Source: Massilistercora timonensis (GTDB taxonomy: Bacteria; Bacillota; Clostridia; Lachnospirales; Lachnospiraceae). Taken from it: DNA of 64,000 bases. Both the position numbers and the translations under genes were made by a program. Below the pieces are notes generated by a model. The model searched no databases, was not told the origin of the DNA, and saw nothing but the letters and a program-made list of their open reading frames with translations. Below, in pieces: positions 26,031-33,967 of this stretch; the first letter of the stretch is position 1, and every line of letters begins with the position of its first letter. The stretch lies in NCBI RefSeq assembly GCF_900312975.1, contig NZ_LT990039.1, forward strand, positions 124,001 through 188,000, in the 5' to 3' direction.

Positions 26031-26678
26031 TCAATCATATTTTTCGATATTTATAGTAGCAATCGCAGATTGATTTGGTTCACCAGTAACAAGGTCTTGC
26101 GGTGCAGGTACTAACATCATAAAACCGTCTTTTCCATACCGCCTTTCATAGCCTTGTGCGTATTTCTTATCAACAGAAATATGTTGCACTTGTCCGATAA
26201 CCATAGCCGTAATTCCGGCTCCGCTTAAATCCTGTGCCGTTTTTAAAGTACATTCCATGTTAATAAAAGCCTCTTGGATAACTGGTGCATGAATTGTCTT
26301 AGCATTGGAAAGATTAAAATGTCCTACTTCAAACTCATCCGTTTCAATATCATTGTGATTGATTGTGTCTACCAAGTTATCATAATAGCTTATTGGCAAA
26401 AAGTTAATACAAAAGCATTTTTCCCTTTTAATGTTGGCATAAGTATGAGTGTGCTGATATAGATTTCCCATCACAGCAAAGAAAGCAGTTTTATCTCCAT
26501 GAAAACAACTCCACGAATGAAAACAGATATTCGGTTTCCCGTTTTCTTTCCATGTGGTAATTGCAAATAAAACCGTTGGTATTCCTGCGGTTACTTCAAA
26601 ATGTGAAAACAATTCAAATTCTTCTGGATATGAGGGTTTGAAATACTGCGGAAAATCTTTCCCAATCTCTATTTTCAT
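26031..26678 (-). CDS. flavin reductase-like, FMN-binding split-barrel protein
   Basis: A 215-residue protein of the flavin reductase family. GIPTVLFAITTWKENGKPNICFHSWSCF and ANIKREKCFCINFLPISYYDNLVDTI are typical of the split-barrel FMN-binding domain. The substrate is not known; related proteins reduce flavin or act on small molecules. AGGAGGTG sits before the ATG. It is upstream of the MFS gene by about 60 bases to the leader ATG, in the same direction, and may share its message. Confidence 0.82.
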   Translation of the reverse strand: MKIEIGKDFPQYFKPSYPEEFELFSHFEVTAGIPTVLFAITTWKENGKPNICFHSWSCFHGDKTAFFAVMGNLYQHTHTYANIKREKCFCINFLPISYYDNLVDTINHNDIETDEFEVGHFNLSNAKTIHAPVIQEAFINMECTLKTAQDLSGAGITAMVIGQVQHISVDKKYAQGYERRYGKDGFMMLVPAPQDLVTGEPNQSAIATINIEKYD

Positions 26679-26713
26679 TACGACACCTCCTACAAAAATT
26701 CCAATTTGTTATC

Positions 26714-27055
26714 CTATGTATTCAAACCTTTCAAATTCTCCAAAACCGCCGGATTGTTTTCGAGAATCGCACGGGCAGTCGGGCAGCTTTCTAATTCGGA
26801 GCAGTCCCCGCAGGTGAAAAAACCTTTTTTCGAAGCACATTTCCGGATTTCACATATATGCTCGCAAAATACCGTTTTTGCCCCATTCATACGGCAGCCC
26901 TCACAGTTAATATGTTCCGGCAAAATCGGAGTATTGTTCAGTTTTGCCCACAGCTTCGCCGTTTTCTCCCGCAAATCCTGATCATTATGAACAGTCGCTA
27001 TATATGCGTCGCATTTTTCGCAGTCCAGCCCGCAGTATCCGATCATATCTTTCAT
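26714..27055 (-). CDS. DUF3795 domain-containing protein
   Basis: A 113-residue cysteine-rich protein of the DUF3795 family: GYCGLDCEKCDAYIAT, then INCEGCRMNGAKTVFCEHICEIRKCASKKG and FFTCGDCSELESCPT. The cysteine pattern suggests zinc or iron-sulfur binding. I start it at the ATG at 27055; GGAGG lies about ten bases upstream and the ATG overlaps the TGA of the SRPBCC gene (ATGA), so translation is coupled. A second, less similar DUF3795 gene lies about 500 bases upstream. Confidence 0.85.
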   Translation of the reverse strand: MKDMIGYCGLDCEKCDAYIATVHNDQDLREKTAKLWAKLNNTPILPEHINCEGCRMNGAKTVFCEHICEIRKCASKKGFFTCGDCSELESCPTARAILENNPAVLENLKGLNT

Positions 27056-27459
27056 AGGTTGCTTCCTCCCAATGCTTTTCTTATATCCACAACAAATTGT
27101 GCCTGCTGTTTTTTCAAATATGATTTCACAAAGGGTTTTAGCAACCATTTCTTCGCTTCCACTTGCTCCGTAAAATCTATCTCTGTTTCACTTCCTTTGG
27201 CAGTAAAAACGCCAGTCCAATGGCCTGTCATATTGCTGTTTTCCATATCAAATTCCCATCGTCTGTATGGCTCAACAAGCGTCACGGTAAAGGTCGTAGG
27301 ATATCCGTCTTTAGTATATTCGATAAATTGCCTGTCACTGATAACTACTGTTTTACTCAAGTCACTTCTCCAGGCAGCGTAATTCTCAATGTCCAAAACA
27401 AAATCCCACACTGTGTGAAGTTCGACGGGAATCAGCGCTTTTATATTTGAAACCGCCAT
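27052..27459 (-). CDS. SRPBCC family (START/Bet v 1-like) protein
   Basis: A 135-residue SRPBCC-fold protein, with the start IKALIPVELHTVWDFVLDIENYAAWRSDL and the later YPTTFTVTLVEPYRRWEFDMEN typical of ligand-binding polyketide-cyclase/START-like domains. It would bind a small hydrophobic ligand; nothing further can be said. Its stop codon overlaps the start of the DUF3795 gene. A small remnant of another gene's 3' end lies directly upstream. Confidence 0.85.
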   Translation of the reverse strand: MAVSNIKALIPVELHTVWDFVLDIENYAAWRSDLSKTVVISDRQFIEYTKDGYPTTFTVTLVEPYRRWEFDMENSNMTGHWTGVFTAKGSETEIDFTEQVEAKKWLLKPFVKSYLKKQQAQFVVDIRKALGGSNL

Positions 27460-27475
27460 TTTTGCTTCCCCCTTA

Positions 27476-27535
27476 AATCAATCGTATGTAAACTCTTTTC
27501 ACATCCGTTTTTTTCATAAAAGCTTCAACATCGGG
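27476..27535 (-). pseudogene. remnant of a GNAT gene 3' end
   Basis: About 55 bases in the gap between the SRPBCC and the second DUF3795 genes match the remnant at 35293-35469 (shared TGTAAAC..TTTTCACA..CC and TTTTTTTCATAAAA blocks on the plus strand). Read with one base restored, it gives FYEKNGCEKSL, the last strand of a GNAT acetyltransferase. It carries no complete reading frame. Confidence 0.5.
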
Positions 27536-27910
27536 CTATCGCGCTCCCGTTAAGATAAAATTCATCAACTGTTCTACATCATCAAAGTCATCATAATCCC
27601 CGTTTATACCCTCTCGATGATACACAACACCATTTTTCTCATTTCTCTCCAAACAATCCAGAAGCTTTTCCTCTCCATACTTTTTGGCAAACAGGCTAAA
27701 TGTATATGGCTTAATTTTGCTCAATAATCCTTTTCTGCAATCTTCTTCACACTCATAACAATGTGTCAGCCCTTTTGCAATTGAACATTTTTTATTCTCA
27801 CAAGAATCATTATCCGGGCAGCCGTTTGATCCACATCCATTGCACTCCGGATTCTCTGTGCATAAACAGCATGCAAGGCCACATCTGGCAATTCCTAATT
27901 CCCGTTTCAT
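27536..27910 (-). CDS. DUF3795 domain-containing protein (second copy type)
   Basis: A 124-residue cysteine-rich DUF3795 protein. The motif order is ARCGLACCLCTENPECNGCGSNGCPDNDSCENKKCSIAKGLTHCYECEEDCRKG, clearly metal-binding in style, followed by a helical C-terminal half (KPYTFSLFAKKYGEEKLLDCLERNEKNG). The function of the family is unknown. Two family members so close, of different subgroups, point to a patchwork island rather than a local tandem duplication. Confidence 0.85.
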   Translation of the reverse strand: MKRELGIARCGLACCLCTENPECNGCGSNGCPDNDSCENKKCSIAKGLTHCYECEEDCRKGLLSKIKPYTFSLFAKKYGEEKLLDCLERNEKNGVVYHREGINGDYDDFDDVEQLMNFILTGAR

Positions 27911-27941
27911 AAAGTTCCTCCTCAGCTTCCAGGTTATCGGT

Positions 27942-28889
27942 CTACCAATATTTCTCTATACAACCCATGGCTTCTTCTTCTGTAAGCTCATAGGTGTCCT
28001 GAAGTTTTTGCAAAATCTGCTCCTTCGGAATGTCGAATTCCTTCAGGGAACGGATCAATCCACAGATTCCCCGCTCGATTCCTTGCTCGATTCCCTCCTG
28101 ATATCCGTCTTCTTTTCCCTCCTGATAGCCATCTTCATAACCCTCTTTTTTCATGGCTTTCTCGTATGCTTCCTGATCGAATCCTTCCAGTACCATCTGT
28201 ACCACCTCTGCTTTCTGCGCTCTCAGAATATCCGCCAGAACCCCGCCGGCAATACAGCTTTCCACCGCCGTTTCCACTGCTTCCTGCAGATCTTGCCCTT
28301 TCGCCTGATTCTTCCGGATGGTATCCACGAAGATGGCGTATTCCTCCAGACGCCTGCATTTTTTCATCAATTCCCGGTTATGCCCGTAATTGATGTTCAA
28401 CATCAGAGTCTGACATTCCAGGCAGGGCTCTTTCTCCCCGTTTGGCCGCCGGAAGAGATCTGATAACTTCAGAATTTTTCGGTCCGGTTCCTCCTGGGTT
28501 CCATTGTAGAATACAATGTGCTGAGGAAAGGGAAATCCCTTGGGCGAACTACTGTAGATATTGATCTCACGGCTGGAAATGTGTCTGTTGTAAACACCTG
28601 CGAAATACAGAAGCCCCCTCATAGGCATGTTGGGATTATAAGTGCTCTGGTGCTCATACAGGTTCAGCTCCGCATCGATCAGGAAAGACAAATCGTTCTT
28701 CATGGAAAGGTACAGCACATTTTCCAGGGTGTTGACCTCCAGTTCTTCCGGATTGTCATAGTCCGTCCCGTTGATCGCATTATATAGATCCAGAAGGTCC
28801 TTCTTGTTCTTAAACACAAAGCGAAACAGGCGATCCTTGTAGTTGCGGTTCGCAGTGGGATATTCCTGAGTATGAAATTGTTGCATCAT
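27942..28889 (-). CDS. Rpn family recombination-promoting nuclease / PD-(D/E)XK putative transposase
   Basis: A 315-residue Rpn/PDDEXK-type protein. The N-terminal nuclease domain has YKDRLFRFVFKNK, then the catalytic NDLSFLIDAELNLYEHQST (acidic residue followed by E-x-Q) and MRGLLYFAGVYNRHI. The C-terminal third is a helical tail with tandem GYQEG and IEQG-like repeats (about residues 255-275). Rpn proteins are DNA endonucleases that raise RecA-independent recombination in E. coli. A second, internally deleted copy lies at 31.0 kb with the same flanks, so this is a duplicated or mobile unit. A structured 200-base leader precedes it. Confidence 0.88.
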   Translation of the reverse strand: MMQQFHTQEYPTANRNYKDRLFRFVFKNKKDLLDLYNAINGTDYDNPEELEVNTLENVLYLSMKNDLSFLIDAELNLYEHQSTYNPNMPMRGLLYFAGVYNRHISSREINIYSSSPKGFPFPQHIVFYNGTQEEPDRKILKLSDLFRRPNGEKEPCLECQTLMLNINYGHNRELMKKCRRLEEYAIFVDTIRKNQAKGQDLQEAVETAVESCIAGGVLADILRAQKAEVVQMVLEGFDQEAYEKAMKKEGYEDGYQEGKEDGYQEGIEQGIERGICGLIRSLKEFDIPKEQILQKLQDTYELTEEEAMGCIEKYW

Positions 28890-29116
28890 TGATTTTCTCC
28901 TTTCATTATAGAAAACAAAACAAACCGTTGCAACCTTTAAGTGAGCTCAAAAAAGGTCTGGAATAAAATGGCGGAAAACGCCGGATAAGAAATTGACAGC
29001 CGGAAGATCCGGCCCTTTGTGGAGAGAGAACTCTCCCGTTGATTGTCTGTTCATTATAGTGGAAAGATTCACAAAAAACAAGATGGCAGAATAGACAAAT
29101 CTATCCTCTGCCATCT
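27943..29116 (-). repeat. Rpn repeat unit, copy 1 (gene plus structured leader)
   Basis: The unit shared with copy 2 (31003-31501) runs from the stop codon of the rpn gene to the hairpin at 29081-29116. Upstream of the gene the leader has small hairpins, among them GGCG/CGCC, GCCGG/CCGGC and GGAGAG/CTCTCC. Sequence identity between the copies stops on each side at these points. Copy 1 keeps the whole gene; copy 2 has lost its middle. Confidence 0.8.
29072..29116 (-). terminator. terminator hairpin at the end of the Rpn unit, copy 1
   Basis: AGATGGCAGA and ATAGA (29081-29095) pair with TCTAT and TCTGCCATCT (29100-29116) across a CAAA loop, with two unpaired bases. On the minus strand TTGTTTTTTG follows. 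The stop codon and last codons of the DUF1835 gene (29101-30132) lie inside the hairpin, so it terminates that gene and forms the leading edge of the Rpn unit. Confidence 0.8.
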
Positions 29117-30132
29117 GCCATACAAATCACTCTCGCATATTTGTTTTCGGAATCTTCCAATACCTTAATTTTATCCTGCTGAATAAAATATTCGATTCGC
29201 TTTGCAAACCACCAGTCGCCCATGCCTATCTGAAAATTCCCAAGAATATCGCCTATCAATCTTGCCTCTTTGACTGGCTTATATGTAAGTTTTTTCCATA
29301 TCAAAAAATCATAAAAATCTTCTTGAACACCGGTAATTCTTCCATTTATCACAGCTCTGAGCGGGCTGTTGTCCTCTGTTAATTCTGCCCATAACAGCGC
29401 ATATATCCCCACCTCTTCTTTGGTCAGTATCCTTTCAAAGGATAAGAACCCCGCAAATTCCTCCGCCGAGACTTCGCCCCAGTTTCTATATGAAATAACA
29501 CTCGTTTTTCTTACTACATATTCAGGAAGTTTTACGACATGAATCTCATTCTTATAGTTTTTCAGCATCTGACACAGACTATAAAAGCCACATCTGGAAT
29601 AAGGCGCGTCGCTGTACCATATCCGGATTATCTCTCCATCTTCGAGATACTTTCTCAAACGCAATAATTCATTCGTGTAAACTTCCCCTGCCAATTTCAG
29701 TTCTTCATCTATTTCCGGATTCTTACCATATTGATTTTGTGCGTACATGGAATAAATCAGATGTTTCCGGTACTGACTGTCTACGGCCTCTTTGATATTA
29801 CCAATATCCAGCATAAAACCAAGACAGATCACTTCTTCCACCGTCCCTTCTACCCAACCACTAAAAGGTCTCTCTGGCGGTGTCTTTTTCCCTGACTTCC
29901 ATACCGATGTTGGTCCACTTACATGCCCCAATATTACCTTAGTTTTTGCAGCTTTCATGGAGGCTGCTTCGCTTTCTCCAAATAATACTTCAATCATATC
30001 TGTTTCCTCGTTTGGTATCATTGTAACAATAAGACCCGTTGCAAGGCCACCATTTAAGCATGGAAATGCGTCAACCCATAGTCGCGAAGTAATAAAATGT
30101 TCCATCACATCCTTTATCTTGCAACTATCCAT
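29101..30132 (-). CDS. DUF1835/DUF3658-type protein
   Basis: A 343-residue protein. The centre, IRIWYSDAPYSRCGFYSLCQMLKNY, is the DUF1835-like core with a histidine replaced by tryptophan context, and EIHVVKLPEYV follows. The C-terminal NFQIGMGDWWFAKRIEYFIQQDKIKVLED resembles DUF3658. The N-terminal 120 residues do not match either domain to my eye. Function unknown. Its last residues (ADGRG) are encoded inside the Rpn-unit hairpin, so the original C-terminus may have been replaced. Confidence 0.7.
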   Translation of the reverse strand: MDSCKIKDVMEHFITSRLWVDAFPCLNGGLATGLIVTMIPNEETDMIEVLFGESEAASMKAAKTKVILGHVSGPTSVWKSGKKTPPERPFSGWVEGTVEEVICLGFMLDIGNIKEAVDSQYRKHLIYSMYAQNQYGKNPEIDEELKLAGEVYTNELLRLRKYLEDGEIIRIWYSDAPYSRCGFYSLCQMLKNYKNEIHVVKLPEYVVRKTSVISYRNWGEVSAEEFAGFLSFERILTKEEVGIYALLWAELTEDNSPLRAVINGRITGVQEDFYDFLIWKKLTYKPVKEARLIGDILGNFQIGMGDWWFAKRIEYFIQQDKIKVLEDSENKYARVICMADGRG

Positions 30133-30138
30133 TCCAGG

Positions 30139-30582
30139 CTATTGTAATTCCATAAACAAGATGGGGTACGGATTCCCCTGCTCGTCAATCTCTGACCTTT
30201 CCCGAACCCGGAATCCCATATGCTCATAAAATCCTTTTGCCTGTGGATTCTGCTCATTGACAGTCAGTTCTTTGACGCCATATTCTGTAATGCCATATTC
30301 CAGTAGCTTTCTTCCCAATCCCCTGCCCCGCTCTTCAGGCGCAACAAACAGCATTTCCAGCTTTCTGCCGTCAATCCCCATAAAAGCAATGGGCGTTCCT
30401 TCTGTATTGATTTCAACGATTAAATCAGGCACGGCAGTCAGGGCAGCCGGCACGTATTTTTTGATTTCTTCAATTTCCCCGTCAGATAAGAACAGATGAG
30501 TTTCCCTTACTGATCTTTCCCATACGTCAAGCAACTGCTCTACTAGCAAGGACGTTCTGTCTTCTTTTCTGATTTCCTTCAT
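30139..30582 (-). CDS. GNAT family N-acetyltransferase (YjaB-like)
   Basis: A 147-residue acetyltransferase. LEMLFVAPEERGRGLGRKLLEYGI is the acetyl-CoA loop (R/QxxGxG/A), followed by ELTVNEQNPQAKGFYEHMGFRVRERSEIDEQGNPYPILFMEL, typical of the YjaB/PhnO-like group. The substrate is unknown. It lies six bases upstream of the DUF1835 gene and may be co-transcribed with it. Confidence 0.88.
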   Translation of the reverse strand: MKEIRKEDRTSLLVEQLLDVWERSVRETHLFLSDGEIEEIKKYVPAALTAVPDLIVEINTEGTPIAFMGIDGRKLEMLFVAPEERGRGLGRKLLEYGITEYGVKELTVNEQNPQAKGFYEHMGFRVRERSEIDEQGNPYPILFMELQ

Positions 30583-30597
30583 AACACACCTCTGTTT

Positions 30598-30975
30598 TTA
30601 TTTCGTACTCGCAAAGGTATATGCCTCTGCTACCCAGCCCAGCAGTTCTTCATCCACCTCATCTGCTGATCCGATCACGATATGCGTCGTCCACCGCCCC
30701 GGATAAGGTTCTGTCTTCACGGCCACCCGGGGAGATTCCAGCGGATAAGGCATGCCAAGCGTGATCACAAGGTAGGGGTCTGGCAGCTCTTTCTTCTTTT
30801 TCACCCGGGCAAAAGATACGCAGGCAAAGAGATACCGGTTTGAAAAGGATATCTGTGATTTCTGCACTTTAATCCTTGTGTCCGGATATTGATCCATAAC
30901 TGCGCCTGCAAATGCTTCATACAGCGGAAGCGCTTCCGGCTGCTGTTCAAAAAATGAAAGTGTAGCTGTATCCAT
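30598..30975 (-). CDS. DUF5655 domain-containing protein
   Basis: A 125-residue protein matching the DUF5655 style: ALPLYEAFAGAVMDQYPDTRIKVQKSQISFSNRYLFACVSFARVKKKKELPDPYLVITLGMP, then YPGRWTTHIVIGSADEVDEELLGWVAEAYTFA. The family is thought to have a nucleic-acid or ligand-binding fold; function is unknown. It lies 15 bases upstream of the GNAT gene. Confidence 0.8.
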   Translation of the reverse strand: MDTATLSFFEQQPEALPLYEAFAGAVMDQYPDTRIKVQKSQISFSNRYLFACVSFARVKKKKELPDPYLVITLGMPYPLESPRVAVKTEPYPGRWTTHIVIGSADEVDEELLGWVAEAYTFASTK

Positions 30976-31001
30976 CTGTCTGTTTCTCCATCACATCTCA
31001 T

Positions 31002-31275
31002 TTACCAATATTTCTCTATATAACCCCTGGCTTCTTCTTCTGTAAGCTCATAGGTGTCCTGAAGTTTTTGCAAAATCTGCTCCTTCGGAATATCGAATTC
31101 CTTCAAGGAACGGATCACCCCACGGATTCCCCGCTCAATTCCCTGCTCGATTCCCTCTTGATAGCCATCTTCATAACCCTCTTTTTTCATGGCTTTCTCG
31201 TATGCTTCCTGGTCAAACCCCTCCAGTACCATCTGTACCACCTCTGCTTTCTGCGCTCTCAGACTGCCATCATTG
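31002..31275 (-). pseudogene. internally deleted Rpn gene, copy 2
   Basis: The last 85 or so codons of the rpn gene survive, nearly identical to copy 1 (VVQMVLEGFDQEAYEKAMKKEGYEDGYQEG... to the end IEKYW). Just after LRAQKAEVVQ going upstream, the sequence jumps to the bases that surround the copy 1 start codon (ATCAATGATG), so about 650 bases of gene are missing. Reading from that start gives a stop after four codons. A 79-residue frame remains, starting at an internal ATG (31241). One GYQEGKED repeat present in copy 1 is absent here. Confidence 0.85.
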
Positions 31276-31501
31276 ATTTTCTCCTTTCATTATAGAAAAC
31301 AAAACACACCGTTGCAACCTTTAAGTGAGCTCAAAAAAGGTCTGGAAATAAATGGCGGAAACCGCCGGATATAAAATGGACGGCCGGAAGATCCGGCCCT
31401 TTGCGGGAAGAAGAACCCTCCCATTGATTGTTTGTTCATTATAGTGGATAAGCTCTTAAAAAACAAGATGGCAGAATAGACAAATCTATTCCCTGCCATC
31501 T
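31003..31501 (-). repeat. Rpn repeat unit, copy 2 (deleted)
   Basis: Shares both edges and the structured leader with copy 1 at 27943-29116. The leader hairpin GGCGG/CCGCC is one pair longer than in copy 1, and the GGAGAG/CTCTCC stem is weakened, so the copies have diverged since duplication. Confidence 0.8.
31454..31501 (-). terminator. terminator hairpin at the end of the Rpn unit, copy 2
   Basis: AGATGGCAG.. (from 31466) pairs with ..CTGCCATCT (to 31501), with ATAGA/TCTAT inside, then TTGTTTTTTAAG on the minus strand. The stop codon of the XRE gene (31486) is inside the stem, as in copy 1. Confidence 0.78.
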
Positions 31502-31902
31502 TTCTTCTGCGCCAGCTGTGCGACCGCCAGACAGGCCAGCCCAATTCCAAGCATGCGGACGGCGCTGTCACTTTCCATCTCATTAAGAATGGAAAGAACC
31601 ACAACCGCAACTCCCATCGCCAGGGCAACGCCTTTTAATGCAAGATCCACGATCTCAGCGGTTTTTTGCTTCTCTTCTCCCTTTCCCTTTGTATCCGTTT
31701 TCACCTGCATCAGTTCATCTACAGAGACATGAAAGATCTCTGCCAGTTTGGGAAGGCTGTTTACATCAGGAAAGGACAGATCCCGCTCCCATTTTGACAC
31801 TGCCTTGTCTGTAACTCCCATTTTCTCCGCAAGCTCAAGCTGGGTCATTCCCTGTTCCTTTCGAAGCGCTGCGATCATCGTTCCAAATGTCTGTTGTCTC
31901 AT
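31486..31902 (-). CDS. XRE-family transcriptional regulator with a C-terminal membrane segment
   Basis: A 138-residue regulator. The helix-turn-helix is QTFGTMIAALRKEQGMTQLELAEKMGVTDKAVSKWERDLSFPDVNSLPKLAEIFHVSVDELMQ (residues 3-65). A hydrophobic stretch (about 88-130) includes VALAMGVAVVVLSIL and IGLACLAVAQLAQ. Membrane-linked XRE regulators of this kind usually respond to envelope signals, but the signal here is unknown. The last residues (KDGRE) are coded inside the Rpn-unit hairpin. Confidence 0.85.
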   Translation of the reverse strand: MRQQTFGTMIAALRKEQGMTQLELAEKMGVTDKAVSKWERDLSFPDVNSLPKLAEIFHVSVDELMQVKTDTKGKGEEKQKTAEIVDLALKGVALAMGVAVVVLSILNEMESDSAVRMLGIGLACLAVAQLAQKKDGRE

Positions 31903-32006
31903 ATGTGTTCACTCCTTTGCTTTGATGACTGCATATTAACATTCCCTGCTTATAAAACTCAACCGACTGCCGGTTTCCTTTCCCCGACCGGTAGTTTACC
32001 TGCAGT

Positions 32007-32495
32007 TTAGCGCCGTCTGGTGATGATTTTTTCTGCATCCACATGCCGCAGAAGATAGGCGTCCATGTCGTCGATCCCTTCCATTTCCCGGGTTATGGTG
32101 ATCCGCCTGCTATCGGTATAAATCCAGATCTTTTTCACTCCCTCACATCCGCAGTCTTTCCTGGTGCTGCGGACGACCCGGGTGATCGCACTCACAGGAA
32201 AGCGATCTCTTCTTCCAAAGGAAGGAGTAAACGTAACGTCGCAGCCCTCTGCCACGAGCCGGAACCTGCAGATCCGCAGCATCCAGATGAGAAACGGACT
32301 GGCAAATATAAGGGAGCCCACACAAAACGCAAGATAGATCCGGTCCCCATCGGTCGTCTCACCCCTGTGGCGGACCCATCGGACGGGGCTGGCATATGCA
32401 TAAAATTCCCCCAGACAGGCTTCCCCGTCAAATCTGGCAACATTTCCATTTTCCTCTTCAATCTGTATGTAAGATTTTGTCCCTGTAATCTTCAC
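32007..32495 (-). CDS. membrane protein, short paralogue of the 33227 gene
   Basis: A 162-residue protein closely related to the 236-residue protein at 33227-33937. Shared blocks are ITGTKSY-QIE, ARF-GE-CLG-FYAYA, W-RH-GE, FRLVAEG, FGRR and GID-MDA-LLRHV. The short copy lacks about 70 central residues that in the long copy include a membrane pair. One hydrophobic segment remains (about 52-70). I recognise no named family; the C-terminal half looks like a PH-like beta domain, which is a guess. Both copies flank the SUFU-domain gene. Confidence 0.6.
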   Translation of the reverse strand: MKITGTKSYIQIEEENGNVARFDGEACLGEFYAYASPVRWVRHRGETTDGDRIYLAFCVGSLIFASPFLIWMLRICRFRLVAEGCDVTFTPSFGRRDRFPVSAITRVVRSTRKDCGCEGVKKIWIYTDSRRITITREMEGIDDMDAYLLRHVDAEKIITRRR

Positions 32496-32531
32496 CTTAC
32501 AGCGCCTCCGCCCCTCCTTACCCTTAGGTTC

Positions 32532-33191
32532 TTACAGATAAGAAAATGTTCTCTTCATATCCGTTATTAGTTCCGGATTATCATTCTTCATCCTTTCCAC
32601 CAGAACCGGAAGATTGTTCCGGTCTTTCCGGATCGCATCCAGTTCCGTTTCCGTTATTCCCACAAACTGGATAAATTCAACCTGTCCATGTACCGTATCC
32701 AGTGTCTGGGCCGAAGTATCGTTCACGGTAATAAGCGCTGTGATGGCGGAATCCGTCCCGATATGAAGGGACGTCCCGTTTCCTGGCACACACTCTCCGG
32801 CTTCAAAGAACCGCTCGCTTGTATAAGTATACCGGGCAAGATTGGACAGCATATCCAGCGCCCAGAGACAGTCTTCCGCTTTTTCTTCCTTCAGCTTTAT
32901 CGTCATCTCATAGCCCCATCTGCTGTATTCGCCTCCAAAAGCTTCTTCATCGGTATAAAGTTCGCTCATTCCAAATGTGACTATATGCTGATAACCTTCT
33001 CCCGAATCATAAAGGGAATATCCGTCAAGATAATTATCCCCGCCAAATATTGCTCTCGCGTGAATCTCCGTACCATAATGAGCGGGTTCCTTCCCAGGAT
33101 ATAACCGGTCAAATTCCGCCTCGATGGCATCCCATCCCGGCGCCCATTCGTTATCTTCGTCCATCCTTTTCCTGTATTCTTCTTTGGTCAT
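32532..33191 (-). CDS. suppressor of fused (SUFU) domain protein
   Basis: A 219-residue SUFU-domain protein. PGWDAIEAEFDRLYPGKEPAHYGTEI, followed by YQHIVTFGMSELYTDEEAFGGEYSRWGYEMTIKL and FVGITETELDAI, are the family's landmarks. In bacteria this domain is commonly found among immunity proteins and in polymorphic-toxin neighbourhoods. No toxin gene is visible here. I prefer the ATG at 33191 (GAGAGG nine bases upstream) over a longer frame. It is flanked on both sides by members of the same membrane-protein family. Confidence 0.88.
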   Translation of the reverse strand: MTKEEYRKRMDEDNEWAPGWDAIEAEFDRLYPGKEPAHYGTEIHARAIFGGDNYLDGYSLYDSGEGYQHIVTFGMSELYTDEEAFGGEYSRWGYEMTIKLKEEKAEDCLWALDMLSNLARYTYTSERFFEAGECVPGNGTSLHIGTDSAITALITVNDTSAQTLDTVHGQVEFIQFVGITETELDAIRKDRNNLPVLVERMKNDNPELITDMKRTFSYL

Positions 33192-33226
33192 TTTGCAGCG
33201 CCTCTCCTTTCTCCTTGCCAGCCCTT

Positions 33227-33937
33227 TCAAGATTTCTCACAGGTATTTATAAATTTCATAGGGGCAACATGCCGCATAAGAAACGCATCCATTTCATCAA
33301 TCCCTATCATACTGCGATTCAGCGACACATGCTTATGTTTTGCATATATCTTTATCTTTTTTACTTCTTCCCACCCCATATCCATCTTCGTTTTTCGAAC
33401 GATCCTAGTTGTTTCATCCACATGAAAGCCATATCTTCTTCCAAATCCAGGCCTGACAGTTACGAACTCTCCCTCAGCAACAATCCGGAACCGCCACACC
33501 AGAACCCCATAGATAAGAAAAGGCGCGGCAGCCAGCGCAGCCCCGATACTGAGAGCGGCATTAAAGGCGGGGCTTGCCACACCCAGTATCACTATAAACA
33601 AAACAGAAAAAAACAGGGGCAAAACCACTGCCCCCATAAAGATAAAATAGGTTTTGCACAGGTAAACTTCTGTCTTCAGTCTAAGCTCTGTCTCAAACAT
33701 TACTTTGCCATTGCTCTCGAAAAAAAGCACTTCTATACCATTATTTTTCCCGTATTGAGTCGCTTTATAGATCAGGTCAATCCTATCTTCATCGGCTGCT
33801 TCTCCCTTATGCCGGATCCAGGACACCTCATCTGCATACGCGTAAAATCCCCCAAGGCAGCTTTCCCCAACGAATCTTGCGATATTTCCGTCATCATCTT
33901 CAATCTGTACATAGGATTTTGTTCCTGTGATAACCAT
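33227..33937 (-). CDS. membrane protein, long paralogue of the 32007 gene
   Basis: A 236-residue protein with two hydrophobic segments around residues 95-140 (FIFMGAVVLPLFFSVLFIVILGV and ALSIGAALAAAPFLIYGVLV). The N-terminal 50 residues and the C-terminal 90 match the short paralogue at 32007. The region EVLFFESNGKVMFETELRLK is specific to the long form. No family name can be given with confidence. It lies 30 bases upstream of the SUFU-domain gene's predicted start region and 31 bases after the XRE gene. Confidence 0.65.
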   Translation of the reverse strand: MVITGTKSYVQIEDDDGNIARFVGESCLGGFYAYADEVSWIRHKGEAADEDRIDLIYKATQYGKNNGIEVLFFESNGKVMFETELRLKTEVYLCKTYFIFMGAVVLPLFFSVLFIVILGVASPAFNAALSIGAALAAAPFLIYGVLVWRFRIVAEGEFVTVRPGFGRRYGFHVDETTRIVRKTKMDMGWEEVKKIKIYAKHKHVSLNRSMIGIDEMDAFLMRHVAPMKFINTCEKS

Positions 33938-33967
33938 CTTTTCGTTCCCCTCAAAAGCACACTCAGT

